Source: an uncultured Granulosicoccus sp. (GTDB lineage: Bacteria; Pseudomonadota; Gammaproteobacteria; Granulosicoccales; Granulosicoccaceae). From it: a DNA stretch of 64,000 nucleotides. Under the pieces are notes generated by a model. That model ran no database searches. It saw only the letters and a list, made by a program, of their open reading frames with translations, and had not been told where the DNA came from. This document shows positions 26,766-34,491 of this stretch, piece after piece. The stretch is from assembly GCA_937924505.1 (NCBI GenBank), contig CALDSR010000057.1, forward strand, positions 1-64,000, read 5' to 3'. Every line of letters starts with the position of its first letter. The stretch's first letter is position 1. Both the position numbers and the translations under genes were made by a program.

Positions 26766-27706
26766 GCACGCTACTCGAGAAACATCAATCACAACATCCC
26801 GCATTTTATGCAATTGTTGTAATGCTTGTGGTCATGGCTGTTGGTCCGATTGTATTAATGCTTGTCAATTCATTCAAGCTTGATGTAGATATCATTTCCG
26901 GTACAACTGGATTGCTTTTTCTACCAACTATTCAGAATTACGAAACCGCATTGTGCGATGTGTTGCCTTATGAGCTTGATCATCTAGATTTTTGTGCGTT
27001 GAAATTTGGCGGTGCATTCATCAATTCACTGATAATTGCCTTGGTTTCAACAGTTCTTACGCTCGTTATAGGCTGTATGGCTGCGTATGCGTTGGTGCGA
27101 TTTCGTTTTATGGGCAGGGGGACCGTCTCAGGGTCAACGTTGATGGTTCGTATGGTTCCCCCAGCGGTTCTTCTAGTTCCCGTGTTTGGGCTGTGGAATA
27201 ACGAATTCTGTATCTCCAAGACTTCATGGCTTGGCTCATGGATTCGCGATGAATTTGGAGGGCGAGGTGATGTATGTCTGGCGGGAACGCATTCGGGCAT
27301 TATTTTGATTTACATCGCAATGAATTTACCTTTCGTTATTTGGATACTGCAGAGCTTTATCGTTCAAGTGCCGAGGCAACTTGAGGAAGCTGCACGAATG
27401 GATGGTGCCGGTCCCTTTCAGGTATTCTTTAAGATCGTCTTACCATTGATCAAGCCAGGTCTTGCTGCGGCTGCAATTTTCACTTTTCGTATTGCATGGA
27501 ATGAATATTTGCTGGCTTCTGCACTATCCGATCGTGATACGAAAACGGTACCGATTCTTATCGTCAACAATATGTCTGAATTTAACGTCGAGTGGGGTGT
27601 GATCATGGCGACTGGAATGTTGTTGGCTATACCACCGATTATATTTACCTTGTTTGCTTCGCGGCAAATTATTACTGGCATGACTGCTGGAGCAGTCAAA
27701 GGGTAA
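26762..27706 (+). CDS. CUT1 sugar ABC importer permease (MalG type)
   Basis: A 314-residue permease with six predicted helices and an EAA loop EEAARMDGAGPFQVFFKIVL near 207-226. Two cysteine-bearing insertions are unusual. One follows the first helix (LCDVLPYELDHLDFCALKFG). The other lies between helices near 145-175 (WNNEFCISKT...GRGDVCLAGT). It starts in the stop of the MalF-type gene and ends the importer part of the operon. Confidence 0.9.
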   Translation: MSTLLEKHQSQHPAFYAIVVMLVVMAVGPIVLMLVNSFKLDVDIISGTTGLLFLPTIQNYETALCDVLPYELDHLDFCALKFGGAFINSLIIALVSTVLTLVIGCMAAYALVRFRFMGRGTVSGSTLMVRMVPPAVLLVPVFGLWNNEFCISKTSWLGSWIRDEFGGRGDVCLAGTHSGIILIYIAMNLPFVIWILQSFIVQVPRQLEEAARMDGAGPFQVFFKIVLPLIKPGLAAAAIFTFRIAWNEYLLASALSDRDTKTVPILIVNNMSEFNVEWGVIMATGMLLAIPPIIFTLFASRQIITGMTAGAVKG

Positions 27707-27756
27707 TTTTCGACACTGCGGGTCAATTCAAAATTTAAAACTAACGGGAATACGTG

Positions 27757-28494
27757 ATGAACCGAGTAGCAGTAATAACAGGTGGAGGTGGTGGAATTGG
27801 GCGGGCGGTTGCCATTGCATTAAGTAAAAATTGTTGGCAAGTGGTGGTAGCTGGCAGGACGCAATCGTCATTAGATGAAACAGTGGGGATGATGCAAACA
27901 CCTGGTTTGGCGGTTGAATGCGATGTCAGCAATGCATCTGATGTCACTGCCTTGTTCAGTAAGTCCGTGAGTGAGTTTGGGCGGGTTGATATGCTCTTTA
28001 ACAATGCGGGAATAGCGGCTCCAGCAGTGCCAGTTGACGAGTTATCCGAGGAAATATGGGATCAGGTTGTTGCGATAAATCTTACCGGCGCATTTTTGTG
28101 CGCGAGGGCGGCATTTGGCCAAATGCGTAAGCAGGAATTTGGTGGTCGTATTATCAATAACGGTTCTATTTCTGCGACAACCCCGAGGCCATTTTCCGCG
28201 CCCTATACATGTACCAAACATGCAATAACAGGTCTCACAAAATCATTGTCACTTGATGGGCGGCAATACGGCATTAGTTGTAGTCAGATTGATCTAGGCA
28301 ACATTACGTCGAAAATGGGCGATCAAATGGCTGAAGGTGTGTTGCAGCCAAATGGCTCTATTCTGGCTGAACCAACGATTGCGGTCGAACCTGTCTGCGA
28401 CGCCATACTGTATATGGTTAATTTGCCCAAAGAAGCTAACGTGTTGAACATGACCGTAATGGCGAACAATATGCCTTTTGTGGGTCGCGGGTAA
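27757..28494 (+). CDS. short-chain dehydrogenase/reductase
   Basis: A 245-residue NAD(P)-dependent SDR. It has the TGGGGGIG cofactor motif near the N-terminus, LFNNAGIA (NNAG motif, ~86) and the catalytic YTCTKHA tyrosine/lysine (~150-156). The catalytic serine lies in NNGSISAT. ATG at 27757 is preceded by a GTG at 27754. It probably oxidises a sugar to its lactone or a sugar acid to a keto acid; the adjacent lactonase gene favours the first. The exact substrate is unknown. Confidence 0.86.
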   Translation: MNRVAVITGGGGGIGRAVAIALSKNCWQVVVAGRTQSSLDETVGMMQTPGLAVECDVSNASDVTALFSKSVSEFGRVDMLFNNAGIAAPAVPVDELSEEIWDQVVAINLTGAFLCARAAFGQMRKQEFGGRIINNGSISATTPRPFSAPYTCTKHAITGLTKSLSLDGRQYGISCSQIDLGNITSKMGDQMAEGVLQPNGSILAEPTIAVEPVCDAILYMVNLPKEANVLNMTVMANNMPFVGRG

Positions 28495-28539
28495 TTTATC
28501 AAGCCGTCTTTAAACGTATTGAATAATATTGTCTCGGAG

Positions 28540-29685
28540 ATGAAGTTGACAACTAAAAAAATAGCGCTCGAAAATGATTATCCTCTCATTGTTGGCACTT
28601 ACACCGATTTGGATGCGCTAGCTCATCAGCCTTATGCGCCAACTTCTGGAGATGGAATTTACGGATTGACTCTGACTAAAGAAGGCAAACTGCTTGAGCG
28701 CGAAGTTATCGATGCGCTCAATCCGGCGGTGCTAATTCCTCACGAAAACGGCAAGATGATATACGCGATTGTCGAGACGATTCAAAATAACGGCGAAGTT
28801 CTTCAGTATGCCGTGGATGAGTCATCTTCCCTTACGTTGCTTGACTCCTTTGATGCGTCAGGTAAATCGACTTGTTATATCGCTTTATCACCCCAAAAAG
28901 ATTGTGCCATCGTCATTAACTATTGGGATGCCATTATTGATGTGTTGGATGTTGACGAGCATGGGCGATTGGGAGATATCAAGCAGAGCTTCAAACAACA
29001 CTACCGAGAGGAAGGGCAATGGCGACAGGTGACACATAGGGAGGATCATTGGACTAATAGACAAGTTGGGCCGCATGCTCATTGCGCTCATTTTTGGAAT
29101 GATTGGGTTTTCATTCCGGACCTTGGTGAGAATGCAGTATTTCAATATCGTTACGACCCTGCCAAAAAAATCCTTGATCCCGATACCCATATAGAATTTG
29201 AACCTGGTTCTGGTCCCAGACACATGGTGATGCATCCATCCATGGATATCTGTTATGTGTCGAATGAATTGTTCAATACTGTTTGTGTTGCGCAACTTGA
29301 CGGATCTGATCCTGAGCAGATCAAACCTCGTTTATTACCTATCCAATATGAGTCAACGCTTGATAATCGGGATCAAACTTCCTACGTATCAGAGATAAAA
29401 TTGTCGCCAGATTCGAAGTTTCTCTACGTGTCCAACCGTGGCGATAACTCGCTCGCAATTTTCAAAGTGCTGACAGATGGAAAGTTAGAGAGGATCGATA
29501 TCGTGTCAACTGGTGGTAAGTTTCCACGGCATTTTTCGATTACCCCTTGTGGTAAGGCGGTGATAGTTGCTAATCAGGATTCATCAATGCTGAATTTATT
29601 CCATCGTGATATTGAGACAGGTCGGGTTAGTGCGACAGGGGATGAGTACGATATTCCTGCGCCAAACTATATTCGTTTTATTTGA
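28540..29685 (+). CDS. 6-phosphogluconolactonase-like (YbhE type) beta-propeller lactonase
   Basis: A 381-residue seven-bladed propeller of the lactonase (Pgl/YbhE) family. Motifs include VGTYTD near the start, GPHAHCAHFW (~180), GPRHMVMHPSMDICYVSNEL (~222) and the blade repeat LSPDSKFLYVSNRGDNSLAIF (~287). A TTG seven codons earlier is an alternative start; neither has a clear ribosome binding site. It lies between a dehydrogenase and an isomerase in one operon, so it probably opens the lactone formed by the neighbouring SDR. Confidence 0.83.
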   Translation: MKLTTKKIALENDYPLIVGTYTDLDALAHQPYAPTSGDGIYGLTLTKEGKLLEREVIDALNPAVLIPHENGKMIYAIVETIQNNGEVLQYAVDESSSLTLLDSFDASGKSTCYIALSPQKDCAIVINYWDAIIDVLDVDEHGRLGDIKQSFKQHYREEGQWRQVTHREDHWTNRQVGPHAHCAHFWNDWVFIPDLGENAVFQYRYDPAKKILDPDTHIEFEPGSGPRHMVMHPSMDICYVSNELFNTVCVAQLDGSDPEQIKPRLLPIQYESTLDNRDQTSYVSEIKLSPDSKFLYVSNRGDNSLAIFKVLTDGKLERIDIVSTGGKFPRHFSITPCGKAVIVANQDSSMLNLFHRDIETGRVSATGDEYDIPAPNYIRFI

Positions 29686-29720
29686 CCGGTGATCATGAAT
29701 TCACCTGTTGAGACTTAATC

Positions 29721-30494
29721 ATGGATTTGAAATACTCCGCGAATATTGGATTTTTATGGGAAGGTTTGCCCTTGGCGGAGCGGATAGCAGCGGCGGCAAA
29801 AGCTGGGTTTGACGGAGTCGAATGTCATTTCCCCTATGATTACGCCGCCTCCGATATAGCATTGACTCTTGAACGCCATCAAATTCCGATGATCGGGCTC
29901 AATACATTGCTTGGGCCGCCGGGTGAGGGCTATTTTGGCGTAGCTGCAATTGCTGGCAAAGAGGACTTAGCTCGGAATTATATAGATCAAGCATTGGTCT
30001 ATGCGGTGTCTGTTGGCGCCTCACATGTTAATGTGGTCGCCGGAGCTGGAAACAATACTTCAGAGACTGTATTTCGAGAGAACTTGCGCTACGCTTGCAA
30101 GCAGGCTTCTGTATCAGGTATCACGATTGTTATTGAGCCGCTGAATCCTCGATCTGTTGCCAACTATCACTTTTGCCGTGTGGAGCAGGCTGTCTCGACC
30201 ATTGATTCAGTTGCGGAGGGCAACTTGAAGCTAATGTTCGATTGCTTTCACACACAAATTGTTCAGGGTGATCTGACGATGCTTTTACAGAAATATCAAC
30301 AGTATATTGGGCATATACAGATATCTGCGGTGCATGATCGTGGTGAACCTGATGAAGGTGAAGTAAACTACCCCTTTGTTTTGGACATGCTCGACAAGAG
30401 TGGATATACAGGTTTCATAGGGGCTGAGTACAAGCCGCGTGGAAAGTCTGTTGAATCAGGTCTTGATTGGCTGGATAGGTTCCGTCAAATTTGA
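29721..30494 (+). CDS. hydroxypyruvate isomerase-like TIM-barrel protein
   Basis: A 257-residue AP-endonuclease-2-like TIM barrel of the Hyi/OtnI group. Typical marks are KYSANIGFLWEGLPLAERIA, GFDGVECHFPYD, the metal-site glutamate in VIEPLNPRSV (~137) and GAEYKPRG with a second glutamate (~240). The family interconverts hydroxypyruvate and tartronate semialdehyde or isomerises 2-oxo-tetronates. It is the last enzyme gene of the long operon, just before the second LacI-type regulator. Confidence 0.85.
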   Translation: MDLKYSANIGFLWEGLPLAERIAAAAKAGFDGVECHFPYDYAASDIALTLERHQIPMIGLNTLLGPPGEGYFGVAAIAGKEDLARNYIDQALVYAVSVGASHVNVVAGAGNNTSETVFRENLRYACKQASVSGITIVIEPLNPRSVANYHFCRVEQAVSTIDSVAEGNLKLMFDCFHTQIVQGDLTMLLQKYQQYIGHIQISAVHDRGEPDEGEVNYPFVLDMLDKSGYTGFIGAEYKPRGKSVESGLDWLDRFRQI

Positions 30495-30569
30495 CTACTC
30501 CGAGCGTATCTGGATATATGGTGTTATGACTGGAACCAATAACCCATCGGATTGCCGGCTGCCCCCGCT

Positions 30570-31607
30570 ATGATTCAACGCGTGAAGTCCAACCCAGTAA
30601 CGATGGAGGATGTTGCCAAGGCTGCCGGTGTCTCAAGAATGACCGTGTCTCGTGCTCTGCGGGCTGATGGTACCGTGTCTGATCGCACGCGCGAACGGAT
30701 TCTTAAAATTGTTAATAAAATGAACTATCTGCCTGATCAAATGGCCGGTAGTTTGTCTAGCAAGCGCTCTGGGTTTGTGGCGACTCTGGTTCCGTCATTG
30801 AATAACGTTCACTATGCCAAGATGATTCAGGCGCTTACTGAAGTCATAGAAACAACGGGTATGCAAATACTGCTTGGCCATACGGATTACTCGATGGCCA
30901 GAGAAGAGCAACTAGTTGAGAGTATGCTTAAACGACGACCAGAAGCTATCGCTCTGCCTTTCGATGGGCACACACCGAGAACTGTCAAGTTATTGAAGCA
31001 GGCACAAATACCCATCGTAGAACTCTGGGAAACACCTGCAAAACCGATTGGCTATACCGTTGGGTTTTCAAATGAGCGCGCATCCTACTTGATGACTGAA
31101 AAGCTTATCGAACTCGGGTACCAACATATCGCGTTTCTATGTGAGACGAACGATGAATGGACCAGAGGGGCTGCGAGAAGGACTGGATTCAGAAAAGCCA
31201 TGGAAGTCGCGGGATTGTCATCACACAGAATGATCCGATTCGGCGCACCACCCATGTCAATTAAAGACGGCTATTTCGTTGGCAAGAACTTGAAGCAATA
31301 TTATGAAGATATTGATTGTATATTCTGTGTATCCGACTCACCGGCTTTCGGTGTGCTCCGGGCGCTTCAAGAACAAGGGATAGAAGTGCCAAACGATGTG
31401 GGTGTAGCGGGATTTGGTAACTTTGAAGTATCTCGTTATGCCCAACCGGCCATTACCACTGTAAAAGTCGATCCAGCTGAAGTAGGTCGAGTTACAGCAG
31501 AGCTTGTTATTCGCTTACTTGATGACGAAAATCATCATGATGAGCCAAAAAAATACAATATGGATGTGTCACTATGCATGCGTGAAAGCACTCGATTGGT
31601 CAAGTAA
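30570..31607 (+). CDS. LacI-family regulator (GntR/IdnR-like)
   Basis: A 345-residue repressor with the HTH VTMEDVAKAAGVSRMTVSRA at the N-terminus and hinge MNYLPDQMAGSLSSKRSGFV. The sensor domain has VGVAGFGNFEVSRYAQPAITTV near its end. An upstream TTG (30552) is an alternative start. Its hinge and sensor resemble gluconate/idonate repressors, and the shared operator matches the motif known for those. It is therefore the better candidate for controlling all five sites, though the 11725 regulator is also possible. Confidence 0.85.
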   Translation: MIQRVKSNPVTMEDVAKAAGVSRMTVSRALRADGTVSDRTRERILKIVNKMNYLPDQMAGSLSSKRSGFVATLVPSLNNVHYAKMIQALTEVIETTGMQILLGHTDYSMAREEQLVESMLKRRPEAIALPFDGHTPRTVKLLKQAQIPIVELWETPAKPIGYTVGFSNERASYLMTEKLIELGYQHIAFLCETNDEWTRGAARRTGFRKAMEVAGLSSHRMIRFGAPPMSIKDGYFVGKNLKQYYEDIDCIFCVSDSPAFGVLRALQEQGIEVPNDVGVAGFGNFEVSRYAQPAITTVKVDPAEVGRVTAELVIRLLDDENHHDEPKKYNMDVSLCMRESTRLVK

Positions 31608-31657
31608 CTGTTGACATTTCGAGTGTCATAGATGGGTGCCATCTATACCTACGTCTT

Positions 31658-32710
31658 TCAAGTAAAATCCAATTGTACTTTCAATGCAACTGACCGATCA
31701 GTTGCCAGGTTGAACGCTTGTTTCATGTCCTCTATTTTCATGGTATGAGTAATCAGGGTATTTACATCAACTTTTTTGCTTTGCATCCAAGAGACACCGG
31801 TAAAGAACTCATCATGAAATCTGAAAGATCCACGAAGTTGTAATTCTTTAGCTGTCAGCTGTTGCACGGGCAGGTTCATATCTCCGCCTAGTCCTAACTG
31901 TACGATGATGCCTCGTGGTTTCAACGCAGGTATAGCTTGCCCTAATGCAGAAGCAACACCGGTGCATTCAAACAGTGTGTCAAAGTAACCTTTGTTTGCA
32001 TGGAATAGCGTTAGAGGCGAATTTTCACTTGCATCAGCGACATTGATTGTGGCGTCCGCGCCAAGCTTTTTAGCCATTTCCAATGGGTAGTTACTAATAT
32101 CTGTTGTGATAACTTCTTTGGCTCCAGCGCGCTGGGCAACTAATAAACACAATAAACCTATAGGCCCGCAGCCCGTTATAAGCACCCGTTTGCCTACCAG
32201 GTTCCCAGCCTGTCGTGCTGCATGTATCGTCACCGCCAATGGTTCGGCCATGGCAGCTTCGGCTGAGCTAAGGCCTTGCGCATCGGCACACTGATTTTTG
32301 TGTGCAACCAAAATCTCTCGAAAAGCCCCCTGTATATGCGGAAAGGGCATGGCTGAACCATAGAATCTCATTTCCATACAGTGATTAGGTAGCCCCTGCA
32401 GGCAATAATCGCACGCTGAGCATGGTCGAGACGGCGAAACGGCGAGCAATTGCCCGGTAGTAAAGTTCTGCACATTTTTGCCGGTTTTTAATACACGTCC
32501 AGAAATCTCATGTCCAAGTATCATTGGCTCTCGCAATCTGACACTGCCAAAGCCGCCGTGTTGAACGTAATGCAAATCTGAGCCACATATTCCACCACGC
32601 TCGACCTGTATCTGGATTTCATCTTCACCCGGATCTCTTGTCGGGCGAGCTTCCAGGCGGATGTCCTGGGCTGCATGAACAACGATAGTTTTCATCTGTA
32701 TAGTTTTCAT
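31658..32710 (-). CDS. idnD: L-idonate 5-dehydrogenase-like zinc alcohol dehydrogenase
   Basis: A 350-residue medium-chain dehydrogenase that in IdnD oxidises L-idonate to 5-keto-D-gluconate. The catalytic zinc ligands are in GGICGSDLHYVQHGG and LGHEISG. The structural zinc cysteines are in CSACDYCLQGLPNHC (~98-112), and the cofactor site is GCGPIGLLCL (~180). A second ATG five codons on is an alternative start. It is divergent from the gluconate 5-dehydrogenase gene with operator 5 between them, the same pairing as in idonate catabolism of enterics. Confidence 0.85.
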   Translation of the reverse strand: MKTIQMKTIVVHAAQDIRLEARPTRDPGEDEIQIQVERGGICGSDLHYVQHGGFGSVRLREPMILGHEISGRVLKTGKNVQNFTTGQLLAVSPSRPCSACDYCLQGLPNHCMEMRFYGSAMPFPHIQGAFREILVAHKNQCADAQGLSSAEAAMAEPLAVTIHAARQAGNLVGKRVLITGCGPIGLLCLLVAQRAGAKEVITTDISNYPLEMAKKLGADATINVADASENSPLTLFHANKGYFDTLFECTGVASALGQAIPALKPRGIIVQLGLGGDMNLPVQQLTAKELQLRGSFRFHDEFFTGVSWMQSKKVDVNTLITHTMKIEDMKQAFNLATDRSVALKVQLDFT

Positions 32711-32759
32711 TGCGTCGATGAGACTAATATTTAATAGATATTAATCTGGATTTAATTAT

Positions 32760-32775
32760 ATGTTACCGGTAACAT
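32760..32775. promoter_or_regulatory. LacI/GntR-type operator 5
   Basis: A perfect 16-bp palindrome ATGTTACCGGTAACAT, 49 bases upstream of the idnD-like start and 35 bases upstream of the SDR start. It is well placed to repress both divergent units. Confidence 0.85.
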
Positions 32776-32810
32776 TGTATCAATTTACGAAAAGTTGAGT
32801 TAACAGATTT

Positions 32811-33572
32811 ATGGATCTTTTTAGTTTGAACGGAAAAACAGCCCTGATCACCGGTTCTTCACAGGGTATCGGGCTTGCACTTGCTCATGGTTTGGCAAAA
32901 GCGGGAGCTACGATCATACTTAATGGTCGAGATAGAGGGAAGCTGGATACGGCTGCGAAGGTACTTGGTGATGCTGGCGCGGCCACAAAGATCAGTGCAT
33001 TTGATGTAACAGATCATGATGCAGTGCGAATCGCCGTTGATGAATTGGAGGCTGAGGGCACGCCGATCGACATTCTCGTTAACAATGCCGGCATGCAACA
33101 CCGTGGGCCATTGGAAGAATTTGAACCTGCAACATTTGAGAAATTATTACAAACCAATATCGCCAGTGTCTTTCACGTTTCTCAAGCTGTTGCCAGGCAT
33201 ATGATAAGACGTCGGGCGGGCAAAATTGTCAATATCGCCAGCGTGCAGACGGCTTTGGCACGACCCGGTATTGCTCCTTACACGGCAACCAAGGGAGCCG
33301 TCGGAAATCTAACCAAAGGCATGGCGACTGATTGGGCCAAGTATGGCTTGCAATGCAATGCGCTAGCTCCTGGTTACTTTGATACACCGCTGAATGCAGC
33401 ACTTGTTGCTGACCAAAAATTTTCAGAGTGGTTAAAAATTCGTACTCCTGCCGGGCGTTGGGGTGAGGTAGAAGAATTGGTTGGTGCGTGCATTTTCTTG
33501 TCGGCTTCGGCATCCAGCTTTGTCAATGGGCACACATTATATGTTGATGGCGGAATTACAGCGTCGCTGTAA
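32811..33572 (+). CDS. idnO: gluconate 5-dehydrogenase-like SDR
   Basis: A 253-residue SDR. TGSSQGIG (cofactor), NNAGMQHRGPLEEF (~91-104), catalytic Tyr/Lys in YTATKGA (~156-162) and the C-terminal GHTLYVDGG are as in 5-keto-D-gluconate reductases. Those enzymes reduce 5-ketogluconate to D-gluconate. It links the idonate dehydrogenase to the gluconokinase 20 bases downstream. Confidence 0.86.
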   Translation: MDLFSLNGKTALITGSSQGIGLALAHGLAKAGATIILNGRDRGKLDTAAKVLGDAGAATKISAFDVTDHDAVRIAVDELEAEGTPIDILVNNAGMQHRGPLEEFEPATFEKLLQTNIASVFHVSQAVARHMIRRRAGKIVNIASVQTALARPGIAPYTATKGAVGNLTKGMATDWAKYGLQCNALAPGYFDTPLNAALVADQKFSEWLKIRTPAGRWGEVEELVGACIFLSASASSFVNGHTLYVDGGITASL

Positions 33573-33592
33573 ATTCCAAACGCAAACTTACT

Positions 33593-34108
33593 ATGAGCTC
33601 AGTAAAAAATTTTATTGTGATGGGGGTTGCCGGTTGTGGGAAAAGCTCTGTTTCTGCATTGTTGGCAAAGCGTATAAATGCAACAGTGATCGAAGCTGAT
33701 GAACTACATGCGCCAGAGAATATCGATAAAATGACACGTGGTGAAGCACTTGACGATGATGATAGATGGCCATGGTTGTTCCGGGTCGCCAATGAAATGC
33801 GAGCTTCCAACACACCTGTAATTGCAAGCTGTTCAGCTTTACGTCGTGATTACAGGCAATATCTGCTGGATAATGTTCGTCTGCCGATAGGGTTCATTCA
33901 TTTGCATACAAATCGCGATGTGATTGCGTATAGGATGTCAAATCGAACAGGGCATTTCATGCCACTCAGCCTGCTTGATAGTCAATTCGAAACTCTGGAG
34001 CCGTTAGAAAGTGATGAAGTTGGAGTGACAGTTGATATTTCTCAACCGTTAGACAAGGTCGTCGATGATGCGATGCGATACATTAACTCGAACGGGTTGA
34101 GTCTTTGA
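33593..34108 (+). CDS. gntK: gluconokinase
   Basis: A 171-residue shikimate-kinase-fold enzyme that phosphorylates D-gluconate to 6-phosphogluconate. Signatures are GVAGCGKSS (Walker A, ~10-18), EADELHAPENIDKMTRGEAL (~36-55), DDRWPWL, ASCSALRRDYR and NRTGHFMPLSLLDSQFETLE. It is slightly AT-rich but full length. It ends the divergent idonate/gluconate unit. The Entner-Doudoroff enzymes expected next are not in the window. Confidence 0.92.
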   Translation: MSSVKNFIVMGVAGCGKSSVSALLAKRINATVIEADELHAPENIDKMTRGEALDDDDRWPWLFRVANEMRASNTPVIASCSALRRDYRQYLLDNVRLPIGFIHLHTNRDVIAYRMSNRTGHFMPLSLLDSQFETLEPLESDEVGVTVDISQPLDKVVDDAMRYINSNGLSL

Positions 34109-34491
34109 ACGTGGGTATTTTCCACCGCTCCGCTCTGTTTCCTTCTGTTAGGGCCAGAACAAAATGATAATTCAGACTAGTGAGTGCTTCGGGCCATAAT
34201 ACATGGCCAGCGGCATCCAGATGGTTAACGAAAGCTTGTGATTAGAAAAATATTTCTGAAAGACTAGCAGCATCAACTGTTCTATCTTCGTTGCACTTTT
34301 TACTTGTTTTTTCTGATTGAGTGGGTCTTGATAGCTTCAGTTGTCCGCGTCGTCGCAACAACAACTTATAGACAGTGTTTGCGTAACTGATGTGCAATAG
34401 AGAGATGAATGTAATGCAGGTATTGCGTGACGTCGCGATTGTATAGATGTACTCGAGAGGCGAGAGTTTTTAGCGTCCGGCGAGTTTTCTT
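34109..34491. other. gene-free spacer between gluconokinase and xylanase
   Basis: About 380 bases between two convergent genes. I see no gene, RNA or convincing terminator here. The only weak structure is GTGG/CCAC just after the gluconokinase stop. Confidence 0.4.
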
